From: Rivularia sp. MS3
GTDB lineage: Bacteria > Cyanobacteriota > Cyanobacteriia > Cyanobacteriales > Nostocaceae
DNA: 64,000 nt
NCBI GenBank assembly: GCA_019192545.1
Contig: JAHCMI010000020.1
Span: 1-64,000 of the forward strand
Direction of reading: 5' to 3'
The notes beneath the pieces were generated by a model. It had not been told where the DNA came from, ran no database searches, and worked only from the letters and a program-made list of their open reading frames with translations. How positions within the stretch are numbered: the first letter of the stretch is position 1; each line of letters opens with the position of its first letter. A program made the position numbers and the translations under genes. Of this stretch, positions 1 to 8,878 are shown one piece after another.

Positions 1-613
1 TACTCCATTGGAATTTTAGCAGTTAGTTTAGCATACTAAGTACTGAAGAGCCAAAGATATTAAGTTAGCAATCAATTTTTTAAATAGTATATATGAAGTT
101 AATTACGGCTCGTATGTAATTGGTAATCTTAATATTAGCATAACTGTTAAATTACCTATATTTATTCTCGGAGTTTTTTATTACTTAATATCTAGAAATA
201 TGAAAGATTACATTGTTTGTTTTTCTGAAGATTGGTTTGCTTAACTTTTAGAAAAAGTATCAAAATGTACCCACATCTTTAAGGATGATTTGAGAAAATT
301 TTGTATAAAACTAAATTATGTATAGGAATCCGGTTTGAATATTGAAAAAAATTAGGTATTTGTAGGGTACGTTATGACGCTAGTAAGGCCGCACCGTAAC
401 CCTTATTAAGTGGTGCGTTGCGCTGCGCGACAACACAACGGCAGTATTGGGGGAGGAAAATCCACACCCGGACACTTGCTACAACGGAGGAAACCTCCGC
501 AACGCAGTGTCCTCCCAATCTGCCTCCCCTACGTATGTTATGCCCTTCGGGCACGCTTCGCTAACAAAAATCTGCGGAGTAATCCTATATACTTAATGCG
601 AGCTTAATTAGTA
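1..613. other. Intergenic region with dispersed repeats
   Basis: The first 360 bases are AT-rich and I see no gene or convincing signal in them. From about 363 to 600 there is a composite of dispersed repeats. One part is of the GTAGGGT...GGTGCGTT type seen many times in this window. Another is a core (449-469) shared with 33167-33188 and, inverted, with 63905-63926. A hairpin palindrome at 470-512 interrupts that repeat. Short ORFs on both strands here have no family resemblance and follow the repeat, so I do not call a gene. Confidence 0.6.
470..512. repeat. Hairpin palindrome nested in another repeat
   Basis: GGACACT (470-476) pairs with AGTGTCC (506-512), and CGGAGG (485-490) pairs with CCTCCG (494-499) around an AAA loop. 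A close relative sits at 4812-4852 inside the alpha-mannosidase gene. It keeps the identical inner stem but has a different, still complementary, outer stem (GCCACTT/AAGTGGC). The surrounding repeat at 33160-33203 lacks this block, which suggests insertion of the palindrome. Confidence 0.7.
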
Positions 614-1252
614 TCAGTCAGAACTAGATATTTCTGTTCCCAAGCGTTTCATGATTTGTAAGACTTTCCCTAGCTCATGTCTACTAGGTAATAAGGAAAA
701 TGTTGTTGAGTAATCATATTTCAGGTTTTCGCCGAGTTGTAGCTTCACAAAAATAAATTCGTCGCCGTTAGTAGCTAATCCGAAAACAGTTTTATAAGGC
801 TGCGGTTGTGCCAGCATATAAGCTATTAGCTGTGGCAATGCGGCTGCTACAGGGATACCATTACGCTTTGCTTCCAATACCAAAATCCACAGTTGCTGTT
901 GTATTACTAATGCATCGATAAACCCGCGAATTGTTTCTTCTGGATCGTCGATTTCTAATTCAATCCCGTAGGGAGAAAGTATTTTATATGGAGGTTTAAA
1001 GAATCCAGCAAGCTTCAATAAAGGCGAGATGATAATCAAATTTATTGTTCCTTCCAGAAGAAAACCGTCTACTCGCTGGTAATCGTATACTTCTTTTATC
1101 AAGGCAATTTCAGTTTCTTCGACTTCTGTTAAATGCGGTAAGTCTTTTACCCATTCAGTAAAGAAGTTTATATCATTTGTTTTATAAAGATTACAACGGG
1201 TTTGCAAATCCTTAAAGGTTTTTATTTTATCGGTGACTGCGCCGATGGTCAT
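614..1252 (-). CDS. PD-(D/E)XK nuclease-like protein (HsdR N-terminal type)
   Basis: This 212-residue protein resembles the small stand-alone relatives of type I restriction endonuclease (HsdR) N-terminal domains common in cyanobacteria. What is visible is a plausible PD-(D/E)XK core: Asp113 in FIDALV, Glu127-x-Lys129 in LVLEAKR, and a following Gln141 in PQLIAYM. There is no helicase motor, methylase or specificity subunit beside it, so it is not a complete restriction system. It starts with ATG, and the neighbouring gene on the same strand (1431-2978) lies 178 bases upstream, so the two are probably separate units. Its DNA target and whether it is active are unknown. The fold assignment rests on motif spacing only. 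Confidence 0.6.
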   Translation of the reverse strand: MTIGAVTDKIKTFKDLQTRCNLYKTNDINFFTEWVKDLPHLTEVEETEIALIKEVYDYQRVDGFLLEGTINLIIISPLLKLAGFFKPPYKILSPYGIELEIDDPEETIRGFIDALVIQQQLWILVLEAKRNGIPVAAALPQLIAYMLAQPQPYKTVFGLATNGDEFIFVKLQLGENLKYDYSTTFSLLPSRHELGKVLQIMKRLGTEISSSD

Positions 1253-1430
1253 TTTTACAAATCTCTGTCTTTATTTAATTCCAGAATCCCACGGTGCAAA
1301 CTTTGTATAACCGTGGGAGTATACTAAGTTGGTTAGCGTTGAAAATCGTAGTTAAGACTAGTGAGTAGTAAGTAGGAAGTAGCGAGTTAAAATTACCCAT
1401 TAGCAATGCCCAATTACCAATTACCAATTT

Positions 1431-2978
1431 TCACTTCCGCCACAACCGCCCTAAAGCCTTAGCAACTTTGACAATTGCTTCTTCAATTTTCAACATTGTG
1501 TTGTCAATCCATGCCAAAACTTGTTCTAATGGATGCTTTTGATAACCAATTATTTCGGCTTTGGTTTCTATCCATTCGGGTTTGGCTTCGATTTCCGTTG
1601 CTTCGTTGGTTTGATTTGCAGTAATTCCGGGTTTGCCTGTTGTTTGTAATTCCGAAGTGGAATTAATTACTATTTTTCGTGAGATTCGAGAAGCTTGCTC
1701 GCTTGGTTTAATAGAAACATTCTTGTGTGGCTGTATTAAACCGGCTCTTTCTTTTAGTCGCAAAGTTCGCCAATTAGGAAGTTGAAAACGTCCAAATAGT
1801 TTTTCTGAGGAATTTTTAACTTTGACTTTGCTAGAAGAATCTAATTGCTGTTCGCTAGCAGCTAATTTTTTCGATATCTTGTTTTTAGGATTTAATTGGG
1901 GAAATCCGTTACCGAATAAATCGGCACTACTTAACCAATCGTCTGCTGATGCTTGAGTTTGCAGTTGGCGAGTTTTGATTTGCCTTGAAGACAGATAACT
2001 TCCTTTTGGAGTCTGGTTAATTTCTTTAACCTTGGGTTTAGCGTAAAAATAATTAAAAGCTGCTGAAATTAAAGCTTGAATTTTTGATTTTTGAGTTTCT
2101 AAATTTCTATCAACTACTACCTGCTCTTTGCTGAGAGTTTTTTGTTGATTTCCGTATAAAAAGACATCTAATCTAGTTCGCGCTACTTTTATCAGTTCGC
2201 CGCTGCGCTGCCTTACTATCAACCGAGCGCGGGATACGGGAACTAAAGCGTTTGTTTCTAAATTTGCAACTACTGTATCTAAAGATGCGACGGTGGCGGG
2301 ATTTATCGATAAGTATTTATGTTCTCTTGCTTTTACCTCTACCCCAGGTAATGTTTTTTCGGCATTATTGTTGCCTGAAATAAATCTATTCCAGAAACTA
2401 CTTGTTCTCGATGATAAATTTGTTTCCTGGTTTTCTTGAGATAATCGCCACAAACGCCAATAATTGGCAATTTCAGAAATTATCTGGTTCTCTAAAGCTT
2501 GCTGCTGCGATGGAGTTAAGATATCTAAAATTTCGTTATCGGTAGTGACAAGAACTAAATTTTGGCTGGAAAGCTGGGAAGCAACTCCTTGAATTTTTTG
2601 AGAACTATTAGCAATTAATTTATTGTTCGCTGTAGTAATTTGGCGTGACGTACTCTTTAAAGAAATATCTGGCTCGGTTGTTATATACCGCGTTTCTACA
2701 TTTGCAATTACCCGAGCGATCGCGCTGTCGGAGACTGGTGGTGATGGTTGCAAATGCAGTTGGGATTCTTCTGCGGTTCCTCTAAGTTGAGTTCCGGCAG
2801 AGTCGGCAGCTTTTTGTATCAGTAAATATATTGATTTAGATAGTGCTTCGGCATACCAGCTTGTAGCAACTTGTAATTGTCGTAACGAACGTCCGAATCG
2901 TTCGCCCAAGCGCCGGGATTGTTTGTGAAAGAAGTTAAATAGCCTGCTCTGATAACGTCCTTTGGAAGCAGAAGACAT
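1431..2978 (-). CDS. Hypothetical protein, 515 aa
   Basis: I do not recognise a characterised family. The protein is Ser-, Gln- and Lys-rich. It has a basic N-terminus, a long polar centre that is probably partly disordered (roughly residues 60-450), and a C-terminal helical segment containing EQVLAWIDNTMLKIEEAIV. Short hydrophobic repeats such as ATSWYAEALSKSIYLLIQKA near residue 40 look like amphipathic helices. No signal peptide or clear transmembrane segment is evident. It begins with ATG directly beside a GGTTAAA heptamer array (2979-3008) that occupies its leader. Such proteins are widespread in filamentous cyanobacteria, but I cannot assign a function. Confidence 0.6.
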   Translation of the reverse strand: MSSASKGRYQSRLFNFFHKQSRRLGERFGRSLRQLQVATSWYAEALSKSIYLLIQKAADSAGTQLRGTAEESQLHLQPSPPVSDSAIARVIANVETRYITTEPDISLKSTSRQITTANNKLIANSSQKIQGVASQLSSQNLVLVTTDNEILDILTPSQQQALENQIISEIANYWRLWRLSQENQETNLSSRTSSFWNRFISGNNNAEKTLPGVEVKAREHKYLSINPATVASLDTVVANLETNALVPVSRARLIVRQRSGELIKVARTRLDVFLYGNQQKTLSKEQVVVDRNLETQKSKIQALISAAFNYFYAKPKVKEINQTPKGSYLSSRQIKTRQLQTQASADDWLSSADLFGNGFPQLNPKNKISKKLAASEQQLDSSSKVKVKNSSEKLFGRFQLPNWRTLRLKERAGLIQPHKNVSIKPSEQASRISRKIVINSTSELQTTGKPGITANQTNEATEIEAKPEWIETKAEIIGYQKHPLEQVLAWIDNTMLKIEEAIVKVAKALGRLWRK

Positions 2979-3280
2979 GGTTAAAGGTTAAAGGTTAAAG
3001 GTTAAAGGTAAGAATCCGAGAAAAGTATAGCTCTACGCCAAGCTTAAAGCTCAAAGTTCAAAGGTTTAAGAGTCATGAATGAATGGTCTTTATTAATGTT
3101 TTAATCGGGATTACGTAGTCCTATATTTAGTCTGTGTTTTTTATTATTCCATAACGAATTGTATTTACGGTTACTTGATATACCGCGAGTCAAAAATCAT
3201 AAATATAGAGTAGGTATCTTTTTTGGCAAGTTCTTCTACTATTAAGCGTATAGAACTTTTCACCCGATTTTAGCTGAAAG
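2979..3280. repeat. Divergent intergenic region with GGTTAAA heptamer array
   Basis: Four direct copies of the heptamer GGTTAAA occupy 2979-3006, immediately upstream of the minus-strand gene start. The same CTTTAACC family appears at 46999-47040. The rest (3010-3280) is AT-rich and must hold both divergent promoters, but I could not identify promoter boxes with confidence. Confidence 0.7.
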
Positions 3281-6200
3281 ATGATTGCACCCCTACCCGA
3301 ATCTAATACAAATTTAAATTCACAAAGTAATTTGCAAACTATTTTGCAAACCGTGGAAAAGCTACGTGCTTTTTCGGAAGTAGATGTTAGCGAGCATTGG
3401 CGCTGTTTTTCAGGTGATATGAGTATTGCTGAGGTTTTCGCGTCAGATTTTTCCGATTGGGAAACATTTGAGTTGAATGCGAAAGGACATATTGCTTGGG
3501 AGAAGGGGAAAAAAGTACTTTGGTTAGCACAAAAAATAATTGTCCCTTCAGATTTGCAAGGTTATGCCCTCAAAGGTTTGTGTTTGCGATTGGCTTTAGT
3601 TTGGTGGGCAGATTCCGCTCAAATCTATATTAATGGTTCTTTGGTCGGTGAAGGAGATTTATTTGATGTTTCGCAAAGAGTCTTATTAACTCAAGATGCA
3701 ATTGTGGGGGAAGAATTTACCGTTGCCTTGCGTTTGGTAAGTCCGGGACACGATAATGGTGCTTTAGTTGGTTCTAAGTGCGTTTATGAAGGTGGTAATA
3801 ATGTTTATCCAGGTTTTGTGGCTTCTGAGTTGGCGATAGTACAGCGTTATTGTGAAGCTTTTGCTCCCCATGAGTTGGATGTGGTTGCTGGGTTGGTAAA
3901 GGAAGTTGCTGAGGTAATTAACCGTAGAGGCGCACAGAAGGAAGAATTAAATAAATCTTTGGCTAATTTACAAAATCAGCTTCAATCAAAAATTTCTCAT
4001 ACACAATCTAAAATCCAGCTTGTTGGGCACGCGCATCTCGATATGGCTTGGTTGTGGCGGGTAAGCGAAACTTGGGAAGCGGCGAAAAACACTTTTGCAT
4101 CTGTCTTAAAGTTACAGGAAGATTTCCCGGAACTGATTTTTTGTCATTCAACTCCCGCGCTTTATGCTTGGGTAGAAGAAAACTGTCCCGATTTATTTGT
4201 CCAAATAAAAAAAGCTGTTAAAAATAATCTTTGGGAAATTGTCGGCGCTTTTTGGGTAGAGCCGGAATTAAATATAATTTCTGGTGAGTCGATTATTCGT
4301 CAATTATTATACGGTCAACGCTACGTAAAAGAAAAATTTGGTGAATTTTCTACAGTGGCGTGGCTTCCCGATTCTTTCGGTTTTTGCTGGACTTTACCGC
4401 AATTTATGGTTAATGCTGGAGTTGAGTATTTTGTTACTGAAAAGCTGATTTGGAACGACACCACAAAATTTCCTCATGGCGCTTTTTGGTGGCGATCGCC
4501 CGATGGTAGCGAAATATTTAGTTTGATGTCAGCGCCGATTGGTGAAGGCATCAACCCAGAAAAAATGGTAGATTACGCAATTGCTTGGGAAAAGCAGACG
4601 GGTTCGCAAAATTACCTATGGCTCCCCGGAGTTGGCGACCACGGCGGCGGTCCAACTCGCGATATGCTAGAAATAGCCCGACGCTGGCAAAGTTCAAATG
4701 TATGTCCGGAATTTGAATTCACCACCGTTGAAAAGTATTTACAGGAAATCAAGCAAGAAGGAACAAGAGGACAAGAAAATAATATAAAAATTTCTACCCC
4801 CTCTACCCCACGCCACTTTGCTCAACGGAGGGAACCTCCGCATGCAAGTGGCTCCTCTACCCCCTCCTTCCCAACCTGGAATGACGAACTATATTTAGAA
4901 TTCCATCGCGGTTGTTACACTACTCACGGCGACCAAAAACTTTACAATCGTCGCGGTGAAAATTTGCTTTATGAAGCGGAATTATTTGCAAGTTTGGCAA
5001 CTATTAGCTGCGATGTAGATTATCCCAAAGCAGAACTTGAAGCAGCCTGGAAAAAACTTTTATTTAACCAGTTTCACGATATTTTACCTGGTTCCTCAAT
5101 TGAGGAAGTTTATCAAGATGCAGAACCAGAATGGCAGGAGATGCTAAATACTGCATCGCAAATATTGAACCAGTCTTTGGAAACTTTAGCCGGTCAAATC
5201 AATTTACCACAGCCACCGCAACCAGATAGTTTACCTGTAGCTGTTTTTAATTCTCTCAATTGGCAACGCTCGGAAGTTGTATCTGTTTCCTTACCTACGG
5301 AAACTAATCATCAGCAGTGGCTAATTTACGATAGCTCGGGCAATCAAATTACTTCTCAACTCGATGCTGAATCAAAATTATTATTTTTAGCCGAAGATAT
5401 TCCCGCAATCGGTTATCGATTATATTGGCTAACCCCAAATCAAAACCCGTCAGAAAACACAACAGAAACTATAGCGCTAGAGTTTACTTTAGAAAATGAA
5501 TTTTTACGAGTGGTTATTGATGAGACTACTGGGGAACTAAATAGCGTTTTCGATAAATCAAATAATCGCCAAGTGCTTGCAGCTAACGGCAATCAATTAC
5601 AAGCTTTTACAGATAAAGGTCAGTATTGGGATGCGTGGAACATTGACCCCAACTACGCAGATAAAATGTTACCACCATTTAAACTTAAATCTATCAAGTG
5701 GCTCGAACAAGGAATATTACAAAATCGGCTGCGGGTAGTAACTCAGTTAGGAGCATCGGAATTTATTCAAGACTATATCTTGCAGGCTGCTTGCCCAATC
5801 TTAAAAATTCATACCAAAGTTAACTGGTTGGAACGACATGTTTTAGTAAAAGCAGCCTTTCCCTTGAATTTAGAAGCAGATTTTGCAACTTATGAAATTC
5901 CCTGCGGTGCAATTCAACGTACAACCAAACCTCAAACAGCAGCAGAAAAAGCGAAGTGGGAAGTTCCTGCATTACGCTGGGCTGATTTGACACAAGATTC
6001 CTATGGTGTAAGTTTGTTGAATGATTGTAAATATGGTTACGATGCTCAACCAAATCAATTAAGATTAAGCTTGTTAAGAAGTCCCGAATGGCCAAATCCG
6101 CAAGCCGATAAAGGCAATCATGAATTTAGCTATGGCTTATATCCTCATGCACAAAGTTGGGAGAAAGCGCAAACAGTAAAGCGTGGATATGAATTCAACC

Positions 6201-6520
6201 AACCTTTAAAAGTTGTAGTTTATCAAAATAGTTCAGAAAAACAAAAATTGCCAGAAAAAGCCAGCTTTATAGATATATCCGTTGATAATTCCGGTGAAAA
6301 TCTAATTTTAATGGCATTCAAACAAAGTGAAGATAGCGCCAAGGAATGGATTATTCGCTGTTATGAATGTAATGGGGAGACAACAACATTTCAACTTATC
6401 AGCGATATCGGCTTAAATATTAAGGAATCTGTAGATTTATTAGAACGTCCTCTACCGAATTCAGAATTTACAATCAAGCCGTGGAAAATCGCGAGTTTTA
6501 AATTAGGGAATAGGGAATAG
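3281..6520 (+). CDS. Alpha-mannosidase, glycoside hydrolase family 38
   Basis: This 1079-residue enzyme is expected to hydrolyse terminal alpha-mannosides, probably in the cytosol since there is no signal peptide. The zinc-binding motif HAHLD is at residues 250-254, and the catalytic nucleophile is Asp364 in WLPDSFGF. The C-terminal half (about 640-1079) matches the GH38 beta-sandwich region. Residues about 498-530 form a Ser/Thr/Pro/Arg-rich stretch that interrupts otherwise conserved sequence just before PTWNDELYLEFHRG. At DNA level this stretch is a dispersed hairpin palindrome (4812-4852) with flanking CCCCTCTACC repeats, so it is an in-frame repeat insertion. The last codons run into a GGGAATA heptamer array that supplies the stop codon. 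It has no operon partner. Family assignment is firm; the exact linkage specificity is not known. Confidence 0.93.
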   Translation: MIAPLPESNTNLNSQSNLQTILQTVEKLRAFSEVDVSEHWRCFSGDMSIAEVFASDFSDWETFELNAKGHIAWEKGKKVLWLAQKIIVPSDLQGYALKGLCLRLALVWWADSAQIYINGSLVGEGDLFDVSQRVLLTQDAIVGEEFTVALRLVSPGHDNGALVGSKCVYEGGNNVYPGFVASELAIVQRYCEAFAPHELDVVAGLVKEVAEVINRRGAQKEELNKSLANLQNQLQSKISHTQSKIQLVGHAHLDMAWLWRVSETWEAAKNTFASVLKLQEDFPELIFCHSTPALYAWVEENCPDLFVQIKKAVKNNLWEIVGAFWVEPELNIISGESIIRQLLYGQRYVKEKFGEFSTVAWLPDSFGFCWTLPQFMVNAGVEYFVTEKLIWNDTTKFPHGAFWWRSPDGSEIFSLMSAPIGEGINPEKMVDYAIAWEKQTGSQNYLWLPGVGDHGGGPTRDMLEIARRWQSSNVCPEFEFTTVEKYLQEIKQEGTRGQENNIKISTPSTPRHFAQRREPPHASGSSTPSFPTWNDELYLEFHRGCYTTHGDQKLYNRRGENLLYEAELFASLATISCDVDYPKAELEAAWKKLLFNQFHDILPGSSIEEVYQDAEPEWQEMLNTASQILNQSLETLAGQINLPQPPQPDSLPVAVFNSLNWQRSEVVSVSLPTETNHQQWLIYDSSGNQITSQLDAESKLLFLAEDIPAIGYRLYWLTPNQNPSENTTETIALEFTLENEFLRVVIDETTGELNSVFDKSNNRQVLAANGNQLQAFTDKGQYWDAWNIDPNYADKMLPPFKLKSIKWLEQGILQNRLRVVTQLGASEFIQDYILQAACPILKIHTKVNWLERHVLVKAAFPLNLEADFATYEIPCGAIQRTTKPQTAAEKAKWEVPALRWADLTQDSYGVSLLNDCKYGYDAQPNQLRLSLLRSPEWPNPQADKGNHEFSYGLYPHAQSWEKAQTVKRGYEFNQPLKVVVYQNSSEKQKLPEKASFIDISVDNSGENLILMAFKQSEDSAKEWIIRCYECNGETTTFQLISDIGLNIKESVDLLERPLPNSEFTIKPWKIASFKLGNRE
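4795..4878. repeat. Palindromic element inserted in frame within alpha-mannosidase
   Basis: GCCACTT (4812-4818) pairs with AAGTGGC (4846-4852), and CGGAGG (4826-4831) pairs with CCTCCG (4835-4840) around GAA. The flanks carry repeated CCCCTCTACCCC-like sequence on both sides (about 4797-4810 and 4853-4866). The inner stem is identical to that of the intergenic copy at 485-499. The reading frame stays open through the element. Confidence 0.75.
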
Positions 6521-6600
6521 GGAATAGGGAGGGAATAGGGAGGGAATAGGGAATAGGGAATAGGGTATTGGGAATAGGGAATAGGGAATAGGGTATTGGG
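6503..6600. repeat. GGGAATA heptamer STRR array
   Basis: Multiple direct, sometimes interrupted copies of GGGAATA/GGGTATT run from the end of the alpha-mannosidase gene to about 6600. The stop codon of that gene lies inside the array. This is the class of short tandem repeats typical of heterocystous cyanobacteria. Confidence 0.9.
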
Positions 6601-6662
6601 AGCAATAAATACGCTATTTCTCTCCTTTGCCCACTACCTATTACCCATTACCTTTTCTCAAA

Positions 6663-6794
6663 TTAATCTTCATGGTCTTCAAAAGGGTCGCCAAGTTCCT
6701 TACTCGGTGGGCCAAAGGAGGTATAAACGGACATTGCTGTAACCGTGATTAAAACAGCAGCAACGGAAATACTAAGAACTATTGCGGGTTCCAT
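6663..6794 (-). CDS. psbN: Photosystem II protein PsbN
   Basis: This 43-residue thylakoid membrane protein is needed for assembly or repair of the photosystem II reaction centre, although it is not itself a permanent subunit. It begins MEPAIVLSISVAAVLITVTA, a single transmembrane helix at about residues 4-26. It ends with the characteristic YTSFGPPSKELGDPFEDHED tail, full length for the family. It is divergent from psbH, the arrangement conserved in cyanobacteria and chloroplasts. The ATG at 6794 is the only plausible start. Confidence 0.96.
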   Translation of the reverse strand: MEPAIVLSISVAAVLITVTAMSVYTSFGPPSKELGDPFEDHED

Positions 6795-7137
6795 AAGGCG
6801 TATATTATGAGTATTATTTTTAATATTTTATAATATTTTCATAAAAGTTAACACATAGTAAGTAAGCTCAAATCTTGCACCAGTTTTATAAACCCGGTTT
6901 CTAGTGGTGAAAGCATGAATATTCTGCTGTGAAATCAGAAAGAAACCGGCTTTCTTCGGGTGCCCTGTAAACAGAAGTTTTAACGCACCGTTTTAGTGTT
7001 TGATGGTGCGTTACGCATTGCCTTAACACACCCTACGAATTTAGTCACAGAAGTTTTTTCTATCTTTTAGGTGGGGAATGTCATAAAATATTACAGATGA
7101 TTAAAAAATTTTTTGGTAATTAAGCTGGAATTAGACT
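6795..7137. other. psbN-psbH divergent intergenic region with dispersed repeats
   Basis: The region carries the divergent promoters of psbN and psbH, which I cannot place exactly. It also holds dispersed repeats. One at 6890-6960 has AAACCCGGTTTCT and a complementary AGAAAGAAACCGGCTTT; a relative lies at 41500-41520. A second at about 6975-7042 is of the TTAACGCACC...GGTGCGTTA...CACACCCTACG type. Confidence 0.6.
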
Positions 7138-7341
7138 ATGGCACAAAGAACACGTTTGGGAGATGTTCTCAGACCCTTAAATGCTGAGTATGGTAAAGTA
7201 GCTCCCGGTTGGGGTACCACACCCTTGATGGCTGTTTTCATGCTGCTATTTTTTGTTTTTCTGTTGATTATTTTGCAACTTTATAACAAATCAATCATGA
7301 TTCAGGGAATCAATGTGGATTGGAGAAGCTTGGGCATGTAA
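7138..7341 (+). CDS. psbH: Photosystem II reaction centre protein H
   Basis: This is the 67-residue small PSII core subunit that associates with CP47 (PsbB) and influences electron transfer between the quinones QA and QB. The N-terminus [20 protein letters not shown] is followed by the conserved PGWGTTPLM motif and one transmembrane helix (about residues 28-48). It then ends with a short lumenal tail. The length is normal for a cyanobacterial PsbH. A clear intrinsic terminator follows at 7392-7415, so it is probably expressed as a single-gene unit opposite psbN. Confidence 0.97.
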   Translation: MAQRTRLGDVLRPLNAEYGKVAPGWGTTPLMAVFMLLFFVFLLIILQLYNKSIMIQGINVDWRSLGM

Positions 7342-7391
7342 GCCGAGTATTTTCACAAGTATTTCCATATATAATCTGAAATTTTATCTTT

Positions 7392-7415
7392 AACCCGGTA
7401 TTTCCGGGTTTTTTT
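7392..7415 (+). terminator. Intrinsic terminator of psbH
   Basis: A perfect 7-bp stem AACCCGG/CCGGGTT with a 5-base loop is followed by a run of T, about 50 bases past the psbH stop codon. Confidence 0.85.
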
Positions 7416-7424
7416 GATTAAGGT

Positions 7425-7550
7425 ATTGGGAATGGGGCATTGGGCATCGGGCATTGGGCATTGGGCATTGGTAATTGGTAATTGGTAACTGCTCACTGTT
7501 CACTGCTCACTGCTCACTGCTCACTGCTCACTGCTCACTGTTAACCGATA
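7425..7550. repeat. STRR arrays GGGCATT / CACTGCT
   Basis: Three adjoining heptamer arrays lie here: GGGCATT (about 7430-7467), TTGGTAA (about 7467-7488) and CACTGCT/CACTGTT (about 7490-7543). They sit between the psbH terminator and tatA. Switching from one heptamer to another inside one tract is seen repeatedly in this window. Confidence 0.9.
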
Positions 7551-7604
7551 AATCGTTAAACTACAGAGGTGGTTAAGGATTCTTGAGTTCATAGGAGAAA
7601 CAGC

Positions 7605-7856
7605 ATGAATATATTCGGTATCGGTTTACCCGAAATGGCTGTAATTATGGTTGTGGCGTTGTTGGTTTTTGGCCCGAAAAAGCTGCCAGAAATTGGTCGT
7701 AGTATGGGAAAAGCAATTCGCGGTTTTCAAGATGCTTCCCAAGAGTTTCAGGATGAATTCAAAAAAGAAGCATCACAAATAGAAGAAGCAGTCAAGACTA
7801 CAGCAGAATTAGAGCCAAAGCTTAGCGGTACGGTAGAAAAGACAGAAGAAGCCTAA
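7605..7856 (+). CDS. tatA: Twin-arginine translocase subunit TatA/TatE family
   Basis: This 83-residue protein is the pore-forming type subunit of the Tat pathway, which exports folded proteins across the thylakoid and plasma membranes. The N-terminal membrane helix is MNIFGIGLPEMAVIMVVALL. It is followed by the hallmark FGPKKLPEIGRSMGKAIRGF hinge and amphipathic helix, then a charged tail rich in Glu and Lys. A Shine-Dalgarno-like GGAG lies just upstream (7592-7595). TatA and TatB types are hard to separate in cyanobacteria; length and tail favour TatA. It is followed by pth, a neighbour order common in Nostocales. Confidence 0.93.
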   Translation: MNIFGIGLPEMAVIMVVALLVFGPKKLPEIGRSMGKAIRGFQDASQEFQDEFKKEASQIEEAVKTTAELEPKLSGTVEKTEEA

Positions 7857-8218
7857 TGGTAATGGTCTTTTTCATTAAAATTGACGGCTAAAGACACAGA
7901 GGGGGGAGAAAATAATTTTTTCAGTTGTAGGTTGGGTGAAACGGAGTGTAATCCAACATTCGTGTTGGGTTGCGCTTTGCTTCACCCAACCTACGAATCA
8001 ACTCTTTACTTTAATAGGACAAAGTACGAGTAATCTGTTCTTGAAATCATATCTGGTAAAGTTAAGCGGGGGAACAAAGGAAAAAATTTTTCTATTATGA
8101 AACAGGCAAAATTCTTTTGCTAAATTACTAGAAATTTTCTAGAAACTTGAGGATGATAGAAAATTAATATTCATCCTTGATTATTTATACTTTATTGACT
8201 TCATATATTTATTCTTCC
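7857..8218. other. tatA-pth intergenic region
   Basis: The region contains one dispersed palindrome (7927-7994, listed separately). The remainder is AT-rich with no recognisable gene. Confidence 0.5.
7927..7994. repeat. Dispersed palindrome GTAGGTTGGGTGAA
   Basis: A perfect 14-bp inverted repeat, GTAGGTTGGGTGAA (7927-7940) and TTCACCCAACCTAC (7981-7994), encloses a 40-base GC-richer centre. Related shorter versions occur at about 30434-30508 and 34264-34298. Confidence 0.85.
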
Positions 8219-8878
8219 ATGCAAGCTGCTAATAAAAGTAAAAGCAAAAACACTATAATAATTCCCCAGCTAATTGTAGGTTTGGGAAATCCAGAACCAA
8301 AGTATGATAAAACGCGCCATAATATTGGTTTTGCTGCAATAGATGCTTTATCGCGTTCTTGGCAAGCATCTTTAAGCGAAAATCGTAAGTTTAAAGGCGA
8401 GTATGCTGAAACCACTGCACCCGGTGGAAAAAAAGTTTACTTACTCAAACCTTTGACTTACATGAATCTTTCGGGGCAATCGATAGGTGCGGTGCTTTCT
8501 TGGTATAAATTAAAGCCAGAATCCGTATTAGTTATTTATGACGATATGGATTTACCCGTGGGTAGAGTTCGCTTGCGTTTATCCGGTGCAGCTGGCGGAC
8601 ATAACGGTATGAAAAGCACTATTTCCCATCTAGGTTCCAAAAATTTCCCTCGTCTCCGGATTGGAATTGGTAGACCAAAAAATCCAGCAACCAGCGATAA
8701 TGGTACTGTTTCTCATGTTTTAGGAAAGTTTTCTCCTGAAGAAAATGAGGTGATGTCTTCAGTTCTTAATTATGTCGTTGAATGCGTGGAACTATGCCTT
8801 AAAAAAGGGGTAGAAAAAGCAATGAATGATTGTAATCGTAAGAATTTGAATGTTTCTAAAGAAGAGAAGCAAGATTAG
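8219..8878 (+). CDS. pth: Peptidyl-tRNA hydrolase
   Basis: The protein cleaves peptidyl-tRNA released by stalled ribosomes and so recycles tRNA. From the ATG at 8219 it has 219 residues. Family motifs are clear: LIVGLGNPEPKYDKTRHNIG with the catalytic His in TRHNIGF, then LLKPLTYMNLSG, the Asp in VIYDDMDLPVG, and GGHNGMKSTISHLG. A TTG 14 codons upstream would extend the N-terminus with hydrophobic residues of no family similarity, so the ATG is preferred. Several extra residues (AANKSKSKN) precede the conserved core. Confidence 0.95.
   Translation: MQAANKSKSKNTIIIPQLIVGLGNPEPKYDKTRHNIGFAAIDALSRSWQASLSENRKFKGEYAETTAPGGKKVYLLKPLTYMNLSGQSIGAVLSWYKLKPESVLVIYDDMDLPVGRVRLRLSGAAGGHNGMKSTISHLGSKNFPRLRIGIGRPKNPATSDNGTVSHVLGKFSPEENEVMSSVLNYVVECVELCLKKGVEKAMNDCNRKNLNVSKEEKQD

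Noticed and set aside
372-607. Open frames on both strands at the window start
   Set aside because: They lie wholly within dispersed repeats and have no family-like sequence or ribosome binding site.
7425-7550. Possible CRISPR array
   Set aside because: The repeats are contiguous heptamers with no spacers and no cas genes nearby.
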